In this document: in pieces, positions 7,787 through 17,957 of the stretch | How the letters are laid out: each line of letters opens with the position of its first letter | Position numbering within the stretch: position 1 is the stretch's first letter | Assembly (NCBI GenBank): GCA_937990185.1 | Contig: CALKBI010000021.1 | Location: 39,761-103,760, forward strand | DNA length: 64,000 nucleotides | Source: an uncultured Neomegalonema sp. | GTDB taxonomy: Bacteria; Pseudomonadota; Alphaproteobacteria; Rhodobacterales; Rhodobacteraceae | Direction: 5' to 3' | Notes under the pieces: model-generated | Database searches by the model: none | Told to the model about the DNA's origin: nothing | The model's input: the letters and a program-made list of their open reading frames with translations, nothing else | Position numbers and translations under genes: made by a program

Positions 7787-9352
7787 ATGACCAACGCAGA
7801 GAATCCTTCTAACCGAGTCGTAATCTTCGACACTACTTTGCGCGACGGTGAGCAATCACCCGGCGCGACAATGACTTTGGAAGAAAAGATCAAGATCGCG
7901 ACCCTACTTGACGAGATGGGCGTCGATATTATCGAGGCGGGCTTTCCCATTGCCTCGGACGGCGATTTTGAAGCCGTTACCGCAGTGTCAAAAGTTGTGA
8001 AAAATTCGGTCGTTTGTGGACTTGCCCGCGCATCTAAAGGCGACATTCAGCGGGCATGGGACGCGCTACAATACGCTAAAAAACCTCGCATTCACACGTT
8101 TATTGGTACATCTCCGCTGCACCGCGAACACCAATTGTCGATGAACAAAGAGCAAGTGCTCGACAAAATTCGCGAGACTGTCACCTTTGCCCGCTCGCTA
8201 TGCGACAATGTTCAATGGTCGCCGATGGATGCGACCCGTACCGAGCATGATTACCTCGTTGAAGCAGTCAGCATCGCGGTTGAGTGTGGTGCAACGACAA
8301 TCAACATACCGGATACCGTCGGCTATACCGCTCCCGGTGAAAGCGCTGAGCTGATCCGTATGTTGCTGCGCGAAGTTCCCGGCCTCGATAAATGCGTGAT
8401 TGCCACCCACTGTCATAACGATCTCGGCATGGCGACGGCAAACTCTCTAGCCGCAGTCGAAGCAGGAGCGCGCCAAATCGAATGCACAATCAATGGCCTA
8501 GGAGAACGCGCAGGCAATACTGCCCTTGAAGAAGTCGTTATGGCCATGAAAGTTCGCCCGGACATCATGCCATTTTTCACCGGAATTGACACCACCAAGA
8601 TTATGCAACTCAGCCGCATTGTCTCAACAGTTTCCGGTTTTCCCGTGCAGTTCAACAAGGCTATTGTCGGTAAGAACGCATTCGCTCATGAAAGCGGCAT
8701 CCATCAGGATGGTATGCTAAAGCACGCAGGAACCTTTGAGATCATGCGTCCCGAAGATGTCGGCCTGACCGAGAGCAATCTGGTAATGGGCAAGCATTCG
8801 GGCCGTGCGGCCTTCAAAGACAAGCTGGTTCAACTTGGTATGGATATTGGCGACAATGCATTTCAAGAAGCGTTTATTCGCTTCAAGGCACTCGCGGATG
8901 CAAAAAAAGAAGTCTACGACGACGATATTATCGCGCTGATCGAAGATACAGAAACGTCGACAGCACATAGCCGCTTTCAGGTCATATCAGTTAGTGGACG
9001 TTTTGGTACAGAAGGACCGCAAACAGCTGAGATAAAACTTGAAATTGATGGCGTCGAACAAAAACATGAGGCGGAAGGTGACGGCCCAGTGGACGCTTCG
9101 TTCAATGCTATCAAAGAGCTGATTCCGCACACTGCCCGCCTTCAACTCTATCAAGTTCATGCCGTGACGCATGGCACGGACGCGCAAGCCGAGGTAAGTG
9201 TTCGCATGGAAGAGGACGGAAAACTCGTCACCGGCCACGCTGCACATACAGACACCATGGTCGCCTCGGTCCGCGCATATGTTAATGCGCTCAATAAATT
9301 AATGCTGCGGCGGGAAAAGTCTGCTCCAAAACCAATGCAACAAACTGCGTAA
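7787..9352 (+). CDS. leuA: 2-isopropylmalate synthase
   Basis: This 521-residue enzyme condenses acetyl-CoA with 2-oxoisovalerate in the first committed step of leucine synthesis. The catalytic TIM barrel begins with FDTTLRDGEQSPG (metal-binding Asp and Arg near residues 15-20), contains THCHNDLGMA (the HxH metal ligands) and NGLGERAGNTALEE, and continues with GKNAFAHESGIHQDG. The C-terminal third, from about residue 390, is the LeuA regulatory dimer domain that binds leucine for feedback inhibition. GAGG lies five bases before the ATG. It stands alone downstream of a Leu-rich leader and is probably controlled by attenuation as well as feedback. Confidence 0.96.
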   Translation: MTNAENPSNRVVIFDTTLRDGEQSPGATMTLEEKIKIATLLDEMGVDIIEAGFPIASDGDFEAVTAVSKVVKNSVVCGLARASKGDIQRAWDALQYAKKPRIHTFIGTSPLHREHQLSMNKEQVLDKIRETVTFARSLCDNVQWSPMDATRTEHDYLVEAVSIAVECGATTINIPDTVGYTAPGESAELIRMLLREVPGLDKCVIATHCHNDLGMATANSLAAVEAGARQIECTINGLGERAGNTALEEVVMAMKVRPDIMPFFTGIDTTKIMQLSRIVSTVSGFPVQFNKAIVGKNAFAHESGIHQDGMLKHAGTFEIMRPEDVGLTESNLVMGKHSGRAAFKDKLVQLGMDIGDNAFQEAFIRFKALADAKKEVYDDDIIALIEDTETSTAHSRFQVISVSGRFGTEGPQTAEIKLEIDGVEQKHEAEGDGPVDASFNAIKELIPHTARLQLYQVHAVTHGTDAQAEVSVRMEEDGKLVTGHAAHTDTMVASVRAYVNALNKLMLRREKSAPKPMQQTA

Positions 9353-9428
9353 GTCATTGCTGCTTTGTGTTTGAACGCAGAGCAGCATCCGATTTCATTA
9401 ATTTTCGCACTAGAATCGTCTATTGTAG

Positions 9429-10562
<1,134 letters not shown>

Positions 10563-10597
10563 CCCTAACAGCGGTCTGGCAGGAAAATGACGCGCCT

Positions 10598-10626
10598 TTG
10601 ACATTAATTTAGGCGTTTCTTAGTAC
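10598..10626 (+). promoter_or_regulatory. Candidate sigma-70-type promoter ahead of mreC
   Basis: TTGACA at 10598-10603 is a perfect -35 hexamer, followed after 17 bases by TAGTAC (10621-10626), a partial -10 match. It sits in the 84-base gap between mreB and mreC and would give a leader of about 14 bases. CGCCT/AGGCG (10593-10615) followed by TTTCTT in the same place could instead be a weak terminator that partly separates mreB from the rest of the operon. Confidence 0.35.
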
Positions 10627-10646
10627 CAACAGCAAGATCAGCAAGA

Positions 10647-11597
10647 ATGGAGGCGCGTTTCGCGTTGGCGCAGTACCGCTCCAGATCAGGATTCGGGCAA
10701 CTTATTTCCCGCAGTACACTTGCATTCGCGGTGGTTTTTGGTGTGCTGGTATATGTGCTTGGCGCTTCGAGTGATCCGCGATTGGAACCACTACGCCGAA
10801 TTGCATTGGATGTTAGCGCCCCGATTACTGGTTTTGTCTCCGCACCTTTCCGATTTGTTCGCGATGCGATGTCAAATTTCAGCGGTTTTCTTGATGTCTA
10901 CGAACAAAATCGCACTCTCCGCGAAGATATCGTACAACTTAACCAATGGCGGGAAGTTGCAAGGCGCTTTGAGGAAGAAAACGCCCGTCTGAGAGCCCTT
11001 CATAATGTGTCACTTGCACCGAATTACGATTACATTACCGCGCAGGTCGTCGGCAGTTCAGGAGGCAGTTTCTCGCACTCCGTGATGATCAATGTCGGCC
11101 GTTCTGGAGGCATTGGTCCCGGTGCGGTAGCGCTTGATGGAGGCGGCGTGGTTGGGCGCGTTGTATCCGTTGGGAAACATGCAGCCAGAGTGCTTTTGGT
11201 TACAGATTTAGCCAGCCGTATTCCTATTATTGTTGAAGGCGCAGGTAAAAAAAGCACCGACGAAGACACCAAAGACGAAATTGTCCGCGCCATTCTGGTT
11301 GGCGATAATTCGGCGGCGCCCCTGCTTCAATTTGCAACCAAAACCGAAGGCATCAAACCGGGCCAAAGGATCACAACATCCAGCGATGGCGGCGTTTATC
11401 CTAAAGGCTTGCCAATTGGTGAAGTCGAGCGTGATGGCGAAGGTTTCCGCGTTCGCCTAGCAGCAAATTTCGACAGACTCGAATTTGTCCGCATATTGCT
11501 TGATCGCACAGATAGGGCGATTGATGCGGATGCCGTCCTGATTGTTTCGCAACCTGACGAGAACTCCGAAGAAACCGATGGCGGAACAGTAGAGTGA
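10647..11597 (+). CDS. mreC: Rod shape-determining protein MreC
   Basis: This 316-residue bitopic membrane protein has a short cytoplasmic tail, one transmembrane helix (about residues 25-45, TLAFAVVFGVLVYVLGA), a coiled coil (about residues 80-120, VYEQNRTLREDIVQLNQW onward) and a periplasmic beta-barrel pair. It scaffolds the elongasome and stimulates PBP2/RodA. The ATG has no clear Shine-Dalgarno sequence. The Glu/Thr-rich C-terminal tail runs into the start of mreD through a GTGA overlap. Confidence 0.94.
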   Translation: MEARFALAQYRSRSGFGQLISRSTLAFAVVFGVLVYVLGASSDPRLEPLRRIALDVSAPITGFVSAPFRFVRDAMSNFSGFLDVYEQNRTLREDIVQLNQWREVARRFEEENARLRALHNVSLAPNYDYITAQVVGSSGGSFSHSVMINVGRSGGIGPGAVALDGGGVVGRVVSVGKHAARVLLVTDLASRIPIIVEGAGKKSTDEDTKDEIVRAILVGDNSAAPLLQFATKTEGIKPGQRITTSSDGGVYPKGLPIGEVERDGEGFRVRLAANFDRLEFVRILLDRTDRAIDADAVLIVSQPDENSEETDGGTVE

Positions 11598-12091
11598 AGC
11601 AAAAATCGCTCAGTGTCTGGACAATAATTGCGATTATTGTAACGACAATCACGGGCCTCGCTTTATCGGCTTTACCCCTCGGAGCCGGTTCCGGCGCTAC
11701 GATTTGGCCAAACTTTACACTATGCGTCGTTTTTTTCTGGCTCGTACACCGGCCTTTAGGAATGCCAACGCTCGCAATTCTTTTCATCGGATTGATCGGC
11801 GACCTGATTAGTGGCGGCGTGCTGGGCGCTGGGATGCTGGCGTTGTTAATTGGCAGTCAGTTTGTACAAGCGGGAGCCAAAGCCCTTGTCCGGTCGGCAT
11901 TTGGGGTTCGCTGGTTTGCTTTTGTCGGCTTCGTAGCGATAGTGTTTTTGATTGAATGGATACTTAATTCACTGCCGCGATGGTCGCCACTGCCGATCAG
12001 CGCACCCTTCGCTCAGTTTTTGGTCACAGTTATAGCTTATGCCCCTGTTTCAATACTATTCCGAAAGGTTCTAAGGGTCGGGCGCACATGA
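11594..12091 (+). CDS. mreD: Rod shape-determining protein MreD
   Basis: This 165-residue integral membrane protein has about five hydrophobic helices, for example SVWTIIAIIVTTITGLALSA and FAFVGFVAIVFLIEWIL. It starts with GTG inside the mreC stop codon (GTGA overlap) and ends in ATGA with the start of mrdA, so translation of the three genes is coupled. MreD is poorly conserved, and the call rests on topology, size and its fixed place between mreC and mrdA. Confidence 0.92.
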   Translation: MKQKSLSVWTIIAIIVTTITGLALSALPLGAGSGATIWPNFTLCVVFFWLVHRPLGMPTLAILFIGLIGDLISGGVLGAGMLALLIGSQFVQAGAKALVRSAFGVRWFAFVGFVAIVFLIEWILNSLPRWSPLPISAPFAQFLVTVIAYAPVSILFRKVLRVGRT

Positions 12092-13989
12092 TTGATCGCC
12101 GCAAAATACAGGCTGCTACAAATTCGCGGTTTACCCGCCGCGCTCTCGTTTTGTTTGGCAGTCAGCTAGGTTTAGCAGGCATCCTCGGCAGTCGCATGTA
12201 CCAGCTTCAAGTTGTTGAAAGTGGCCATTATACCGAACGCGCAGAACGAAGCCGGATACGTCCTCGTCTCATTCCTCCCATTCGTGGGGAAATTTTCTCT
12301 CGCGACGGTACGCCTTTAGCCGAAAACCGCCAAAACTACCGGGTGGTGATGGTTCGGGAGCAAACTGAAGACATCAAGCTCTCATTGCAAAAACTGGCAA
12401 CAATCATCGACCTAAAACCTGAACGTCAGGAAGAACTCTACGAAAAAATAAGAAGATCATCTTCTTTCGCTCATGTTCTTGTAGCGGAAAACCTCACATG
12501 GTCAGAATTTGCAGATATAAACGCCAATGCCCCTGCTTTGCGCGGCGTTTCGCCTGAAATTGGATTAACACGCCATTATCCCGAAGCAGACATGACCGCA
12601 CATATTGTCGGCTACGTTGGCGCGCCAAACGAAAAAGACGTCAAACGCGCCGGACCCGCAAAAGGATTGCTTAAACTTCCCGGAATGCGGATTGGAAAAA
12701 ATGGAATTGAGCGCATTGCCGAAGATGGTTTGCGCGGGACCGCAGGTGTTCGCCGTGTGGAACGTAATGTACATGGCCGCACAATCAGGGAATTGTTCCG
12801 CCAAGATGGAACACAAGGCGATACACTCGATCTAACTATCGACCTTGAGCTGCAAAAATACGCTATGGAACGTCTTGGCGATGAAAGTGGTGCAGTCATT
12901 GTGATGGACGTCAATGATGGAGACGTACTCGCGCTGGCCTCAACGCCCGGCTACGATCCGAATAATTTCGTCCTCGGTCTATCGCAAAAGCAATGGGTCT
13001 CTTTGCGCGACAACGAGAAAAATCCACTCACTAACAAGGCCGTGGCCGGCACATACCCTCCCGGTTCGACCTTCAAGATGATGACATTACTGGCCGCGCT
13101 TGAGAACGGCATCAACCCAACAGACGGGCATTTCTGTAACGGCGCACTTTGGTTTGGAAACCGGTTTTTCAACTGTTGGAAACGTCAAGGTCATGGTTTC
13201 ATGGATGGCATTTCAGCAATCAAGAACTCATGCGATGTCTATTTTTACGAAATCGCGCAGCAAGTGGGCATCAACAAAATAGCAGAACTTTCGAGGCGCT
13301 TTGGCCTCGGTGTCGAGCCGGAGATCGAACTTCCTCGTGTCAAAAGTGGCGTTATGCCTGATCGCAACTGGAAAGAAGCAGTACTCGGGGAATCTTGGTA
13401 CAAAGGCGAGACGCTTAACGCTGGTATCGGCCAAGGCTACACAACGACAACACCCTTGCAACTCGCAGTGATGACCGCGCGGCTCGCAAATGGTGGTTTC
13501 GGCGTCAAACCACGGCTCATACGAGGCCGTAATGGTGAGCGGATCAAAGCGCCGCCCTTGCGTTCACTAGGAGTAAATCCAGACAATGTTGCGCTGGTCC
13601 GTCAAGCAATGTCTGCGGTCACGAACGAGCAAGGCGGCACTGCCTATCGTTCGCGCATTTCGGCCATCGGTAAAGAAATGAGCGGCAAGACAGGAACCGC
13701 ACAGGTTCGCCGTATTTCAACTGCTGAGAGGCAAACCGGCGTTCTCAAAAACGAAGATTTGCCTTGGAAACTCCGCGATCATGCTCTTTTTGTGGCTTTC
13801 GCTCCATCCGATAAACCACGATATGCCATTGCCGTTGTTGTCGAACACGGTGGAGGCGGGTCAAAAGTTGCCGCGCCTATCGCTCGAGATGTTCTCCTAC
13901 ACGCACAGTTTCAAGGCAAACCACCTCCTGATGCCGTGCCAAACGATGCTAACCCTATTTTTGGGCATGATCCTTTAGGGCCGGTATAA
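12088..13989 (+). CDS. mrdA: Penicillin-binding protein 2 (elongasome transpeptidase)
   Basis: This 633-residue class B PBP cross-links peptidoglycan during elongation. The N-terminus has a single membrane anchor (ALVLFGSQLGLAGILG), followed by the pedestal domain with RPRLIPPIRGEIFSRDG. The transpeptidase domain carries the active-site Ser in PPGSTFK (Ser327-Lys330), a KNSCD second motif and SGKTGTAQV (Lys534-Thr-Gly). I placed the start at the ATG overlapping the mreD stop; a longer reading from 11980 would run inside mreD. The stop overlaps the rodA start by one base (TAATG). Confidence 0.95.
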   Translation: MIDRRKIQAATNSRFTRRALVLFGSQLGLAGILGSRMYQLQVVESGHYTERAERSRIRPRLIPPIRGEIFSRDGTPLAENRQNYRVVMVREQTEDIKLSLQKLATIIDLKPERQEELYEKIRRSSSFAHVLVAENLTWSEFADINANAPALRGVSPEIGLTRHYPEADMTAHIVGYVGAPNEKDVKRAGPAKGLLKLPGMRIGKNGIERIAEDGLRGTAGVRRVERNVHGRTIRELFRQDGTQGDTLDLTIDLELQKYAMERLGDESGAVIVMDVNDGDVLALASTPGYDPNNFVLGLSQKQWVSLRDNEKNPLTNKAVAGTYPPGSTFKMMTLLAALENGINPTDGHFCNGALWFGNRFFNCWKRQGHGFMDGISAIKNSCDVYFYEIAQQVGINKIAELSRRFGLGVEPEIELPRVKSGVMPDRNWKEAVLGESWYKGETLNAGIGQGYTTTTPLQLAVMTARLANGGFGVKPRLIRGRNGERIKAPPLRSLGVNPDNVALVRQAMSAVTNEQGGTAYRSRISAIGKEMSGKTGTAQVRRISTAERQTGVLKNEDLPWKLRDHALFVAFAPSDKPRYAIAVVVEHGGGGSKVAAPIARDVLLHAQFQGKPPPDAVPNDANPIFGHDPLGPV

Positions 13990-15152
13990 TGAGCATGTCC
14001 CTTTCCAATGCACCCACTCCGCTCGGCCTTGGCAGCAAGCTTTTGCGCTTGAACTGGGCATTGCCTGTATTCCTCGCGATCGTATCCGGGGTTGGTTTTG
14101 CGATGCTCTATTCCGTTGCCGGTGGAGATTTTGACCCATGGGCGCGGGCGCAGATTATCCGCTTTACCGTCGGTTTTCTTGGCATGTTTATCGTCGCGAT
14201 GATTGATATTCGCCTCTGGTACAAGGCGGCATGGCCATTTTACATTTTCGCCTTTACCTTGCTTATTGCGGTCGAATTTCTTGGCGTCAGCGGTAAAGGT
14301 GCAGTGCGCTGGATTGACCTTGGGTTTATTCGATTACAACCTTCTGAGTTGATGAAAATCGCGCTCGTTGTCGTCCTTGCGCGCTATTATCACGACATCC
14401 GCCCCGACCGTGTAAAAAACGCCTTTTTACTGCTTCCTCCACTAGCGCTTATCGCCCTCCCCGCAGCGCTGGTTCTCAAACAACCAGACCTGGGAACGAC
14501 AGTGCTGCTTTGTGCAGGCGGCATCGCAATTATGTTTATGGCGGGTGCAAGCCTGTGGTTCTTTGGTCTCCTCGTCGCTGGAGCCGGTGGATTAGTCTAT
14601 GCCATCTTCGGTTCATGTGGTCAGGATTGGCAAATACTAAAAGACTATCAGTGCCGCCGCATTACGACCTTCATTGATCCTGCGAGCGACCCACAAGGTG
14701 CGGGGTATCACATAACGCAATCGAAGATAGCGTTCGGTTCCGGCGGATATAGCGGCATGGGCTTCACAGAAGGCCCGCAGAGCCGCCTGGACTTTCTACC
14801 AGAAAAGCACACTGATTTTATTTTCACCACGCTTGGCGAAGAATTCGGATTGGTTGGTGCGTTGGCCTTACTCGGTCTTTACATGATGATCCTGTTTGTC
14901 GGAATGCTAACGACATTACGGATCAAACATACATTTGGTCGCCTCATCGGAACGGGTGTGTGTTTCACATTCTTCTGCTATTTCGCCATCAACATGGCGA
15001 TGATCATGGGCCTCGCACCCGTGGTCGGCGTGCCCTTGCCTCTTGTAAGCTATGGCGGGACATCAATGCTCGTAATCCTGTTTGCGTTTGGATTGCTGCT
15101 CAGTGCTCAGGTTCATGCCCGAGTGCCATTCAAGAAACGGGAAGACGCATGA
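13989..15152 (+). CDS. rodA: Peptidoglycan glycosyltransferase RodA
   Basis: This 387-residue SEDS-family protein polymerises lipid II in complex with PBP2. It is very hydrophobic, with about ten transmembrane helices. Family hallmarks are present: WIDLGFIRLQPSELMKIALV in the first half, LKQPDLGTT, and near the end PEKHTDFIFTTLGEEFGLVG and VGVPLPLVSYGGTSML. It follows mrdA with a one-base overlap and its stop overlaps tusA (ATGA). Confidence 0.96.
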   Translation: MSMSLSNAPTPLGLGSKLLRLNWALPVFLAIVSGVGFAMLYSVAGGDFDPWARAQIIRFTVGFLGMFIVAMIDIRLWYKAAWPFYIFAFTLLIAVEFLGVSGKGAVRWIDLGFIRLQPSELMKIALVVVLARYYHDIRPDRVKNAFLLLPPLALIALPAALVLKQPDLGTTVLLCAGGIAIMFMAGASLWFFGLLVAGAGGLVYAIFGSCGQDWQILKDYQCRRITTFIDPASDPQGAGYHITQSKIAFGSGGYSGMGFTEGPQSRLDFLPEKHTDFIFTTLGEEFGLVGALALLGLYMMILFVGMLTTLRIKHTFGRLIGTGVCFTFFCYFAINMAMIMGLAPVVGVPLPLVSYGGTSMLVILFAFGLLLSAQVHARVPFKKREDA

Positions 15153-15373
15153 TCGAAGAATTAGATGCTCGTGGTCTGCGTTGTCCTCTCCCGGTCCTCA
15201 AGGCCCGCAAACGCCTTAAAGCGCTTGAGCCGGGTACGCAGCTTCGGGTTATCGCAGATGACCCTGCCGCTGTGATCGACGTCCCTCACTTTTGCAATGA
15301 ACAAGGCCACATACTGGAAAGCCAAGGCGAAGAAGAAAACGCTTTAGTGTTCGTTATCCGAAAAGCGTCCTAA
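15149..15373 (+). CDS. tusA: TusA-family sulfurtransferase
   Basis: This 74-residue protein has the TusA/SirA fold, with the invariant sulfur-carrying Cys in LRCPLPVLKARK (the CPxP motif near residue 13) and the ADDPAAVIDVPHFC segment. Family members relay persulfide sulfur to tRNA thiolation, molybdenum cofactor or other acceptors. I placed the start at the ATG overlapping the rodA stop; longer readings run inside rodA. Being the last gene of a cell-wall operon is unusual and may reflect only transcriptional convenience. It overlaps the convergent ChaN-like gene tail to tail by four bases. Confidence 0.88.
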   Translation: MIEELDARGLRCPLPVLKARKRLKALEPGTQLRVIADDPAAVIDVPHFCNEQGHILESQGEEENALVFVIRKAS

Positions 15374-16215
15374 CCTCTCTTTTGCAAGGCTTCGCGCATT
15401 TGCTCGCATGGATCTTTGCGCTCTGGCGAAGCAGCGGAGAGCGTGACGGTGAACTGCCCATCGGCAGCCTCTTCATCGCCCTCAAGCATACCAATACTTG
15501 CAATCTTAGCATCGGGTAACGCATACGCCAGATAAGCGGGCGCACCCGTATCAAGCCGCGCATGAGCGTTACCGCAGATCAGCACACTCAAGCCACCTCC
15601 TGATATACCAGCCCGTCGCCACGCTTCCGCATAAGACGCATCCCAAGCACGCTGCACCTCGACCATCGCACCGAGCTTGTCCCGTTCAACCAATTCACAA
15701 TGGGCCGCAAATTGTTCGTCCAGCATATCAGTGCGTTGGGCTTCGGGTAGCGGTTCAGCCAATCGATATCGCTTGGCTAGGTCATCCCCGATACCGACTG
15801 CACCCTTGGCGTAAACCTTGCCTAAATCAGCTTTCGCCAAACCGCCTCCAGCGATATACGCTTCCGGTACTGCCTCAAGAATAGGGGCATAGAGTGACCA
15901 ATCAGGCCAACCACTTTCTTCCCATTCCAGTGCCTCTTTGAGAGCCTGTCGCGACACACCATCGGCGCGCAAACGATTGACAGTTTCTTCCTTGGCTTGC
16001 GGGATCATCTCGAACGCAAGTCCTTGAGGATTTAAGGCTGCAACAAGGTCAGCCTGTAAACGATGATGGTTCGGATTATCGTGACGCTCTCCAATCGCGA
16101 TAAAATCTGCGCTTTTAAGAACAGAGACCGCCTCATCAACTTCTGAGGCCGCAAATGACCAACGGGAAGCTACTGCTGCACCACCGGCAACGGCAAGAAA
16201 CCCGCGTCGGTTCAT
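15370..16215 (-). CDS. ChaN-family protein, probable Tat-exported
   Basis: This 281-residue protein begins MNRRGFLAVAGGAAVASRW, which looks like a twin-arginine signal with cleavage after SFAA. The mature part starts with FIAIGERHDNPNHHRLQADL, the conserved GExHDNxxHHxxQ stretch of the ChaN-like family (COG3016), and ends with VLICGNAHARLDTGAPAYL. The best-known member binds haem, and iron-regulated lipoproteins belong to this family. A haem or iron role here is inferred. Its start overlaps the stop of the upstream YkgJ-like gene by four bases, so the two form an operon. Confidence 0.78.
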   Translation of the reverse strand: MNRRGFLAVAGGAAVASRWSFAASEVDEAVSVLKSADFIAIGERHDNPNHHRLQADLVAALNPQGLAFEMIPQAKEETVNRLRADGVSRQALKEALEWEESGWPDWSLYAPILEAVPEAYIAGGGLAKADLGKVYAKGAVGIGDDLAKRYRLAEPLPEAQRTDMLDEQFAAHCELVERDKLGAMVEVQRAWDASYAEAWRRAGISGGGLSVLICGNAHARLDTGAPAYLAYALPDAKIASIGMLEGDEEAADGQFTVTLSAASPERKDPCEQMREALQKRG

Positions 16216-16979
16216 ACTCCGTCATCCGATGTCAGCTCTTCAGGCGTAGGTGGACGATCTGTCATCATTTTATCCGCATAGGCGGCTTCAAACGGTTTCT
16301 CACCTGCCATCCAGCGATTCATGACATTCTTTTCGGTCCAGATCGTTGCGAGGGCGGCATTTAATTCCAGCGGTTCAATCTCAAGATTGTGTTCCTGCAA
16401 AGCAGTGCCAAACGCATCATAATAGGCCTGCGTATTATCAAAGAACAACTGATGCGATGGCGTCGAGATATAAGCATCCCGCTCATCAAAAGCCTTTTTG
16501 CACGACGGCTTATCACTCGAATGCATGGAGCGGCATGTTAAAGGCCGTGCGCTGTGCACTGAGCAAAGCCATGTATCCGGATCAAGCATAGGACAAGCGA
16601 TATGCCCCTCGTGCCGCCCTGCGCCGCTCAATCCACGGTGTTTGGCATCATGATCAATGATGCGCTGTTTCATCGCTTTTGAGACTTCGGGTTCAAAAGC
16701 CGTCTCGATATGGTTTGCGAGAAAAAAAGCCTCGGGCGCAAGGACACTGACCATCGTATGGCAACAATAGGCGCACCCTGCACCACAAGCGATCTTGAAA
16801 GAGCCAGTTTCGGCCATCCAGCTATAAACATCGTCGAAATACACGTTCGAGCGCGCATAAGTTAGTCCGACAGATTCAAGGATACTCTTTTTGTTGATGC
16901 CCATCCGGTTGAAGTAATCAACATATCGATGGGCTTCGCGTGCCCCGTCCGGCGGCGTAATTGACGATGTTTGGTTCAT
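16212..16979 (-). CDS. YkgJ-family cysteine-cluster protein
   Basis: This 255-residue protein has the Cys pattern of the putative zinc- or iron-chelating YkgJ family: ACGAGCAYCCH (near residues 65-75), then CPMLDPDTWLCSVHSARPLTC, which gives CxxC...C...C...C ligands. The rest is helical with no signal peptide or membrane segment, so it should be cytoplasmic. The function is unknown across the family; relatives are proposed metal-binding proteins. It overlaps the downstream ChaN-like gene by four bases, and both may relate to metal or haem handling. Confidence 0.78.
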   Translation of the reverse strand: MNQTSSITPPDGAREAHRYVDYFNRMGINKKSILESVGLTYARSNVYFDDVYSWMAETGSFKIACGAGCAYCCHTMVSVLAPEAFFLANHIETAFEPEVSKAMKQRIIDHDAKHRGLSGAGRHEGHIACPMLDPDTWLCSVHSARPLTCRSMHSSDKPSCKKAFDERDAYISTPSHQLFFDNTQAYYDAFGTALQEHNLEIEPLELNAALATIWTEKNVMNRWMAGEKPFEAAYADKMMTDRPPTPEELTSDDGV

Positions 16980-17242
16980 TTTATCCTCTCATTACATACC
17001 GACATGAATTAACCCATGATCCATGTTTGCCAAGGTTTTATATCCCGATCAATACACCGCAATCGGCCAAGGCCTTCTAACCTGTTGATAGTGATTTAAA
17101 ATCGTAACCACAACTTGAGTTGTAAGGATACTTACATTTGTTGCGAGTATCAGGCGCGAGCAATGATACTTGAGTTTCGCGATCAAGCTGCGACAACGAG
17201 GGAAACATATTCGTTACGCTTTCCGAACACAGGCTCTTGAAC

Positions 17243-17956
17243 ATGCCCCTCTCAGACTCGACCCGCGACAAATTCCGTAGCGTGAGCACTGCAACCATTT
17301 GTACCGCCCTCTTCAAGCGAGGTTTACGCAATCAGATGATCCAAGGCGTTCTCCCTCTTGGCAAGACAGGCTCTATGGTCGGCGAAGCCTTTACGCTACG
17401 ATATATGCCCGCGCGCGAAGATCGTAATCCGGTAAGCGTTTTTCAAAATCCAGAGCATCCTCAGCGCAAAGCGGTTGAAGATTGCCCGCCGGGAGCGGTT
17501 ATGGTGATCGACAGTCGCAAAGACGCTCGCGCGGCATCTGCGGGGTCTATTCTTATTACACGCATGATGGTCCGCGGATGCGCAGGTATTGTCACGGATG
17601 GTGGATTTAGGGACAGCCCCGAAATCGCCGAGATGCCCTTCCCCGCTTACCATGCCCGTCCATCGGCCCCGACCAATCTCACTGTTCATGAAGCAATCGG
17701 GATAAACGAACCAATCGGATGTGGCGATGCGCCTGTTTTTCCCGGTGATATTATCGTCGGTGACGCTGAAGGCGTCGTGGTTGTCCCGGCAGAAATTGCG
17801 GAAGAAATCGCCGATGAGGCTGTCGAGATGACCGTTTATGAGGATTTTGTAATCGAAGAAGTTCAAGCTGGAAAATCAATAATTGGCCTTTATCCGGCGA
17901 CCAAAGAAGAAACAAAAACCGACTTTGCTCAATGGCGAGAAAAGGCGGGGCGTTAA
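17243..17956 (+). CDS. RraA-family protein (putative aldolase/decarboxylase)
   Basis: This protein of about 237 residues has the RraA/dimethylmenaquinone methyltransferase-like fold. The metal and substrate site is recognisable in VTDGGFRDSPEI (the conserved GGxRD) and in GDAEGVVVVP near the C-terminus. Members either inhibit RNase E or act as 4-hydroxy-4-methyl-2-oxoglutarate/oxaloacetate aldolases. The intact GGxRD motif and the metabolic neighbour favour an enzyme. A TTG two codons earlier (17237) is a possible alternative start. The iron alcohol dehydrogenase begins one base after its stop, so they form a pair. Confidence 0.82.
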   Translation: MPLSDSTRDKFRSVSTATICTALFKRGLRNQMIQGVLPLGKTGSMVGEAFTLRYMPAREDRNPVSVFQNPEHPQRKAVEDCPPGAVMVIDSRKDARAASAGSILITRMMVRGCAGIVTDGGFRDSPEIAEMPFPAYHARPSAPTNLTVHEAIGINEPIGCGDAPVFPGDIIVGDAEGVVVVPAEIAEEIADEAVEMTVYEDFVIEEVQAGKSIIGLYPATKEETKTDFAQWREKAGR

Positions 17957-17957
17957 G

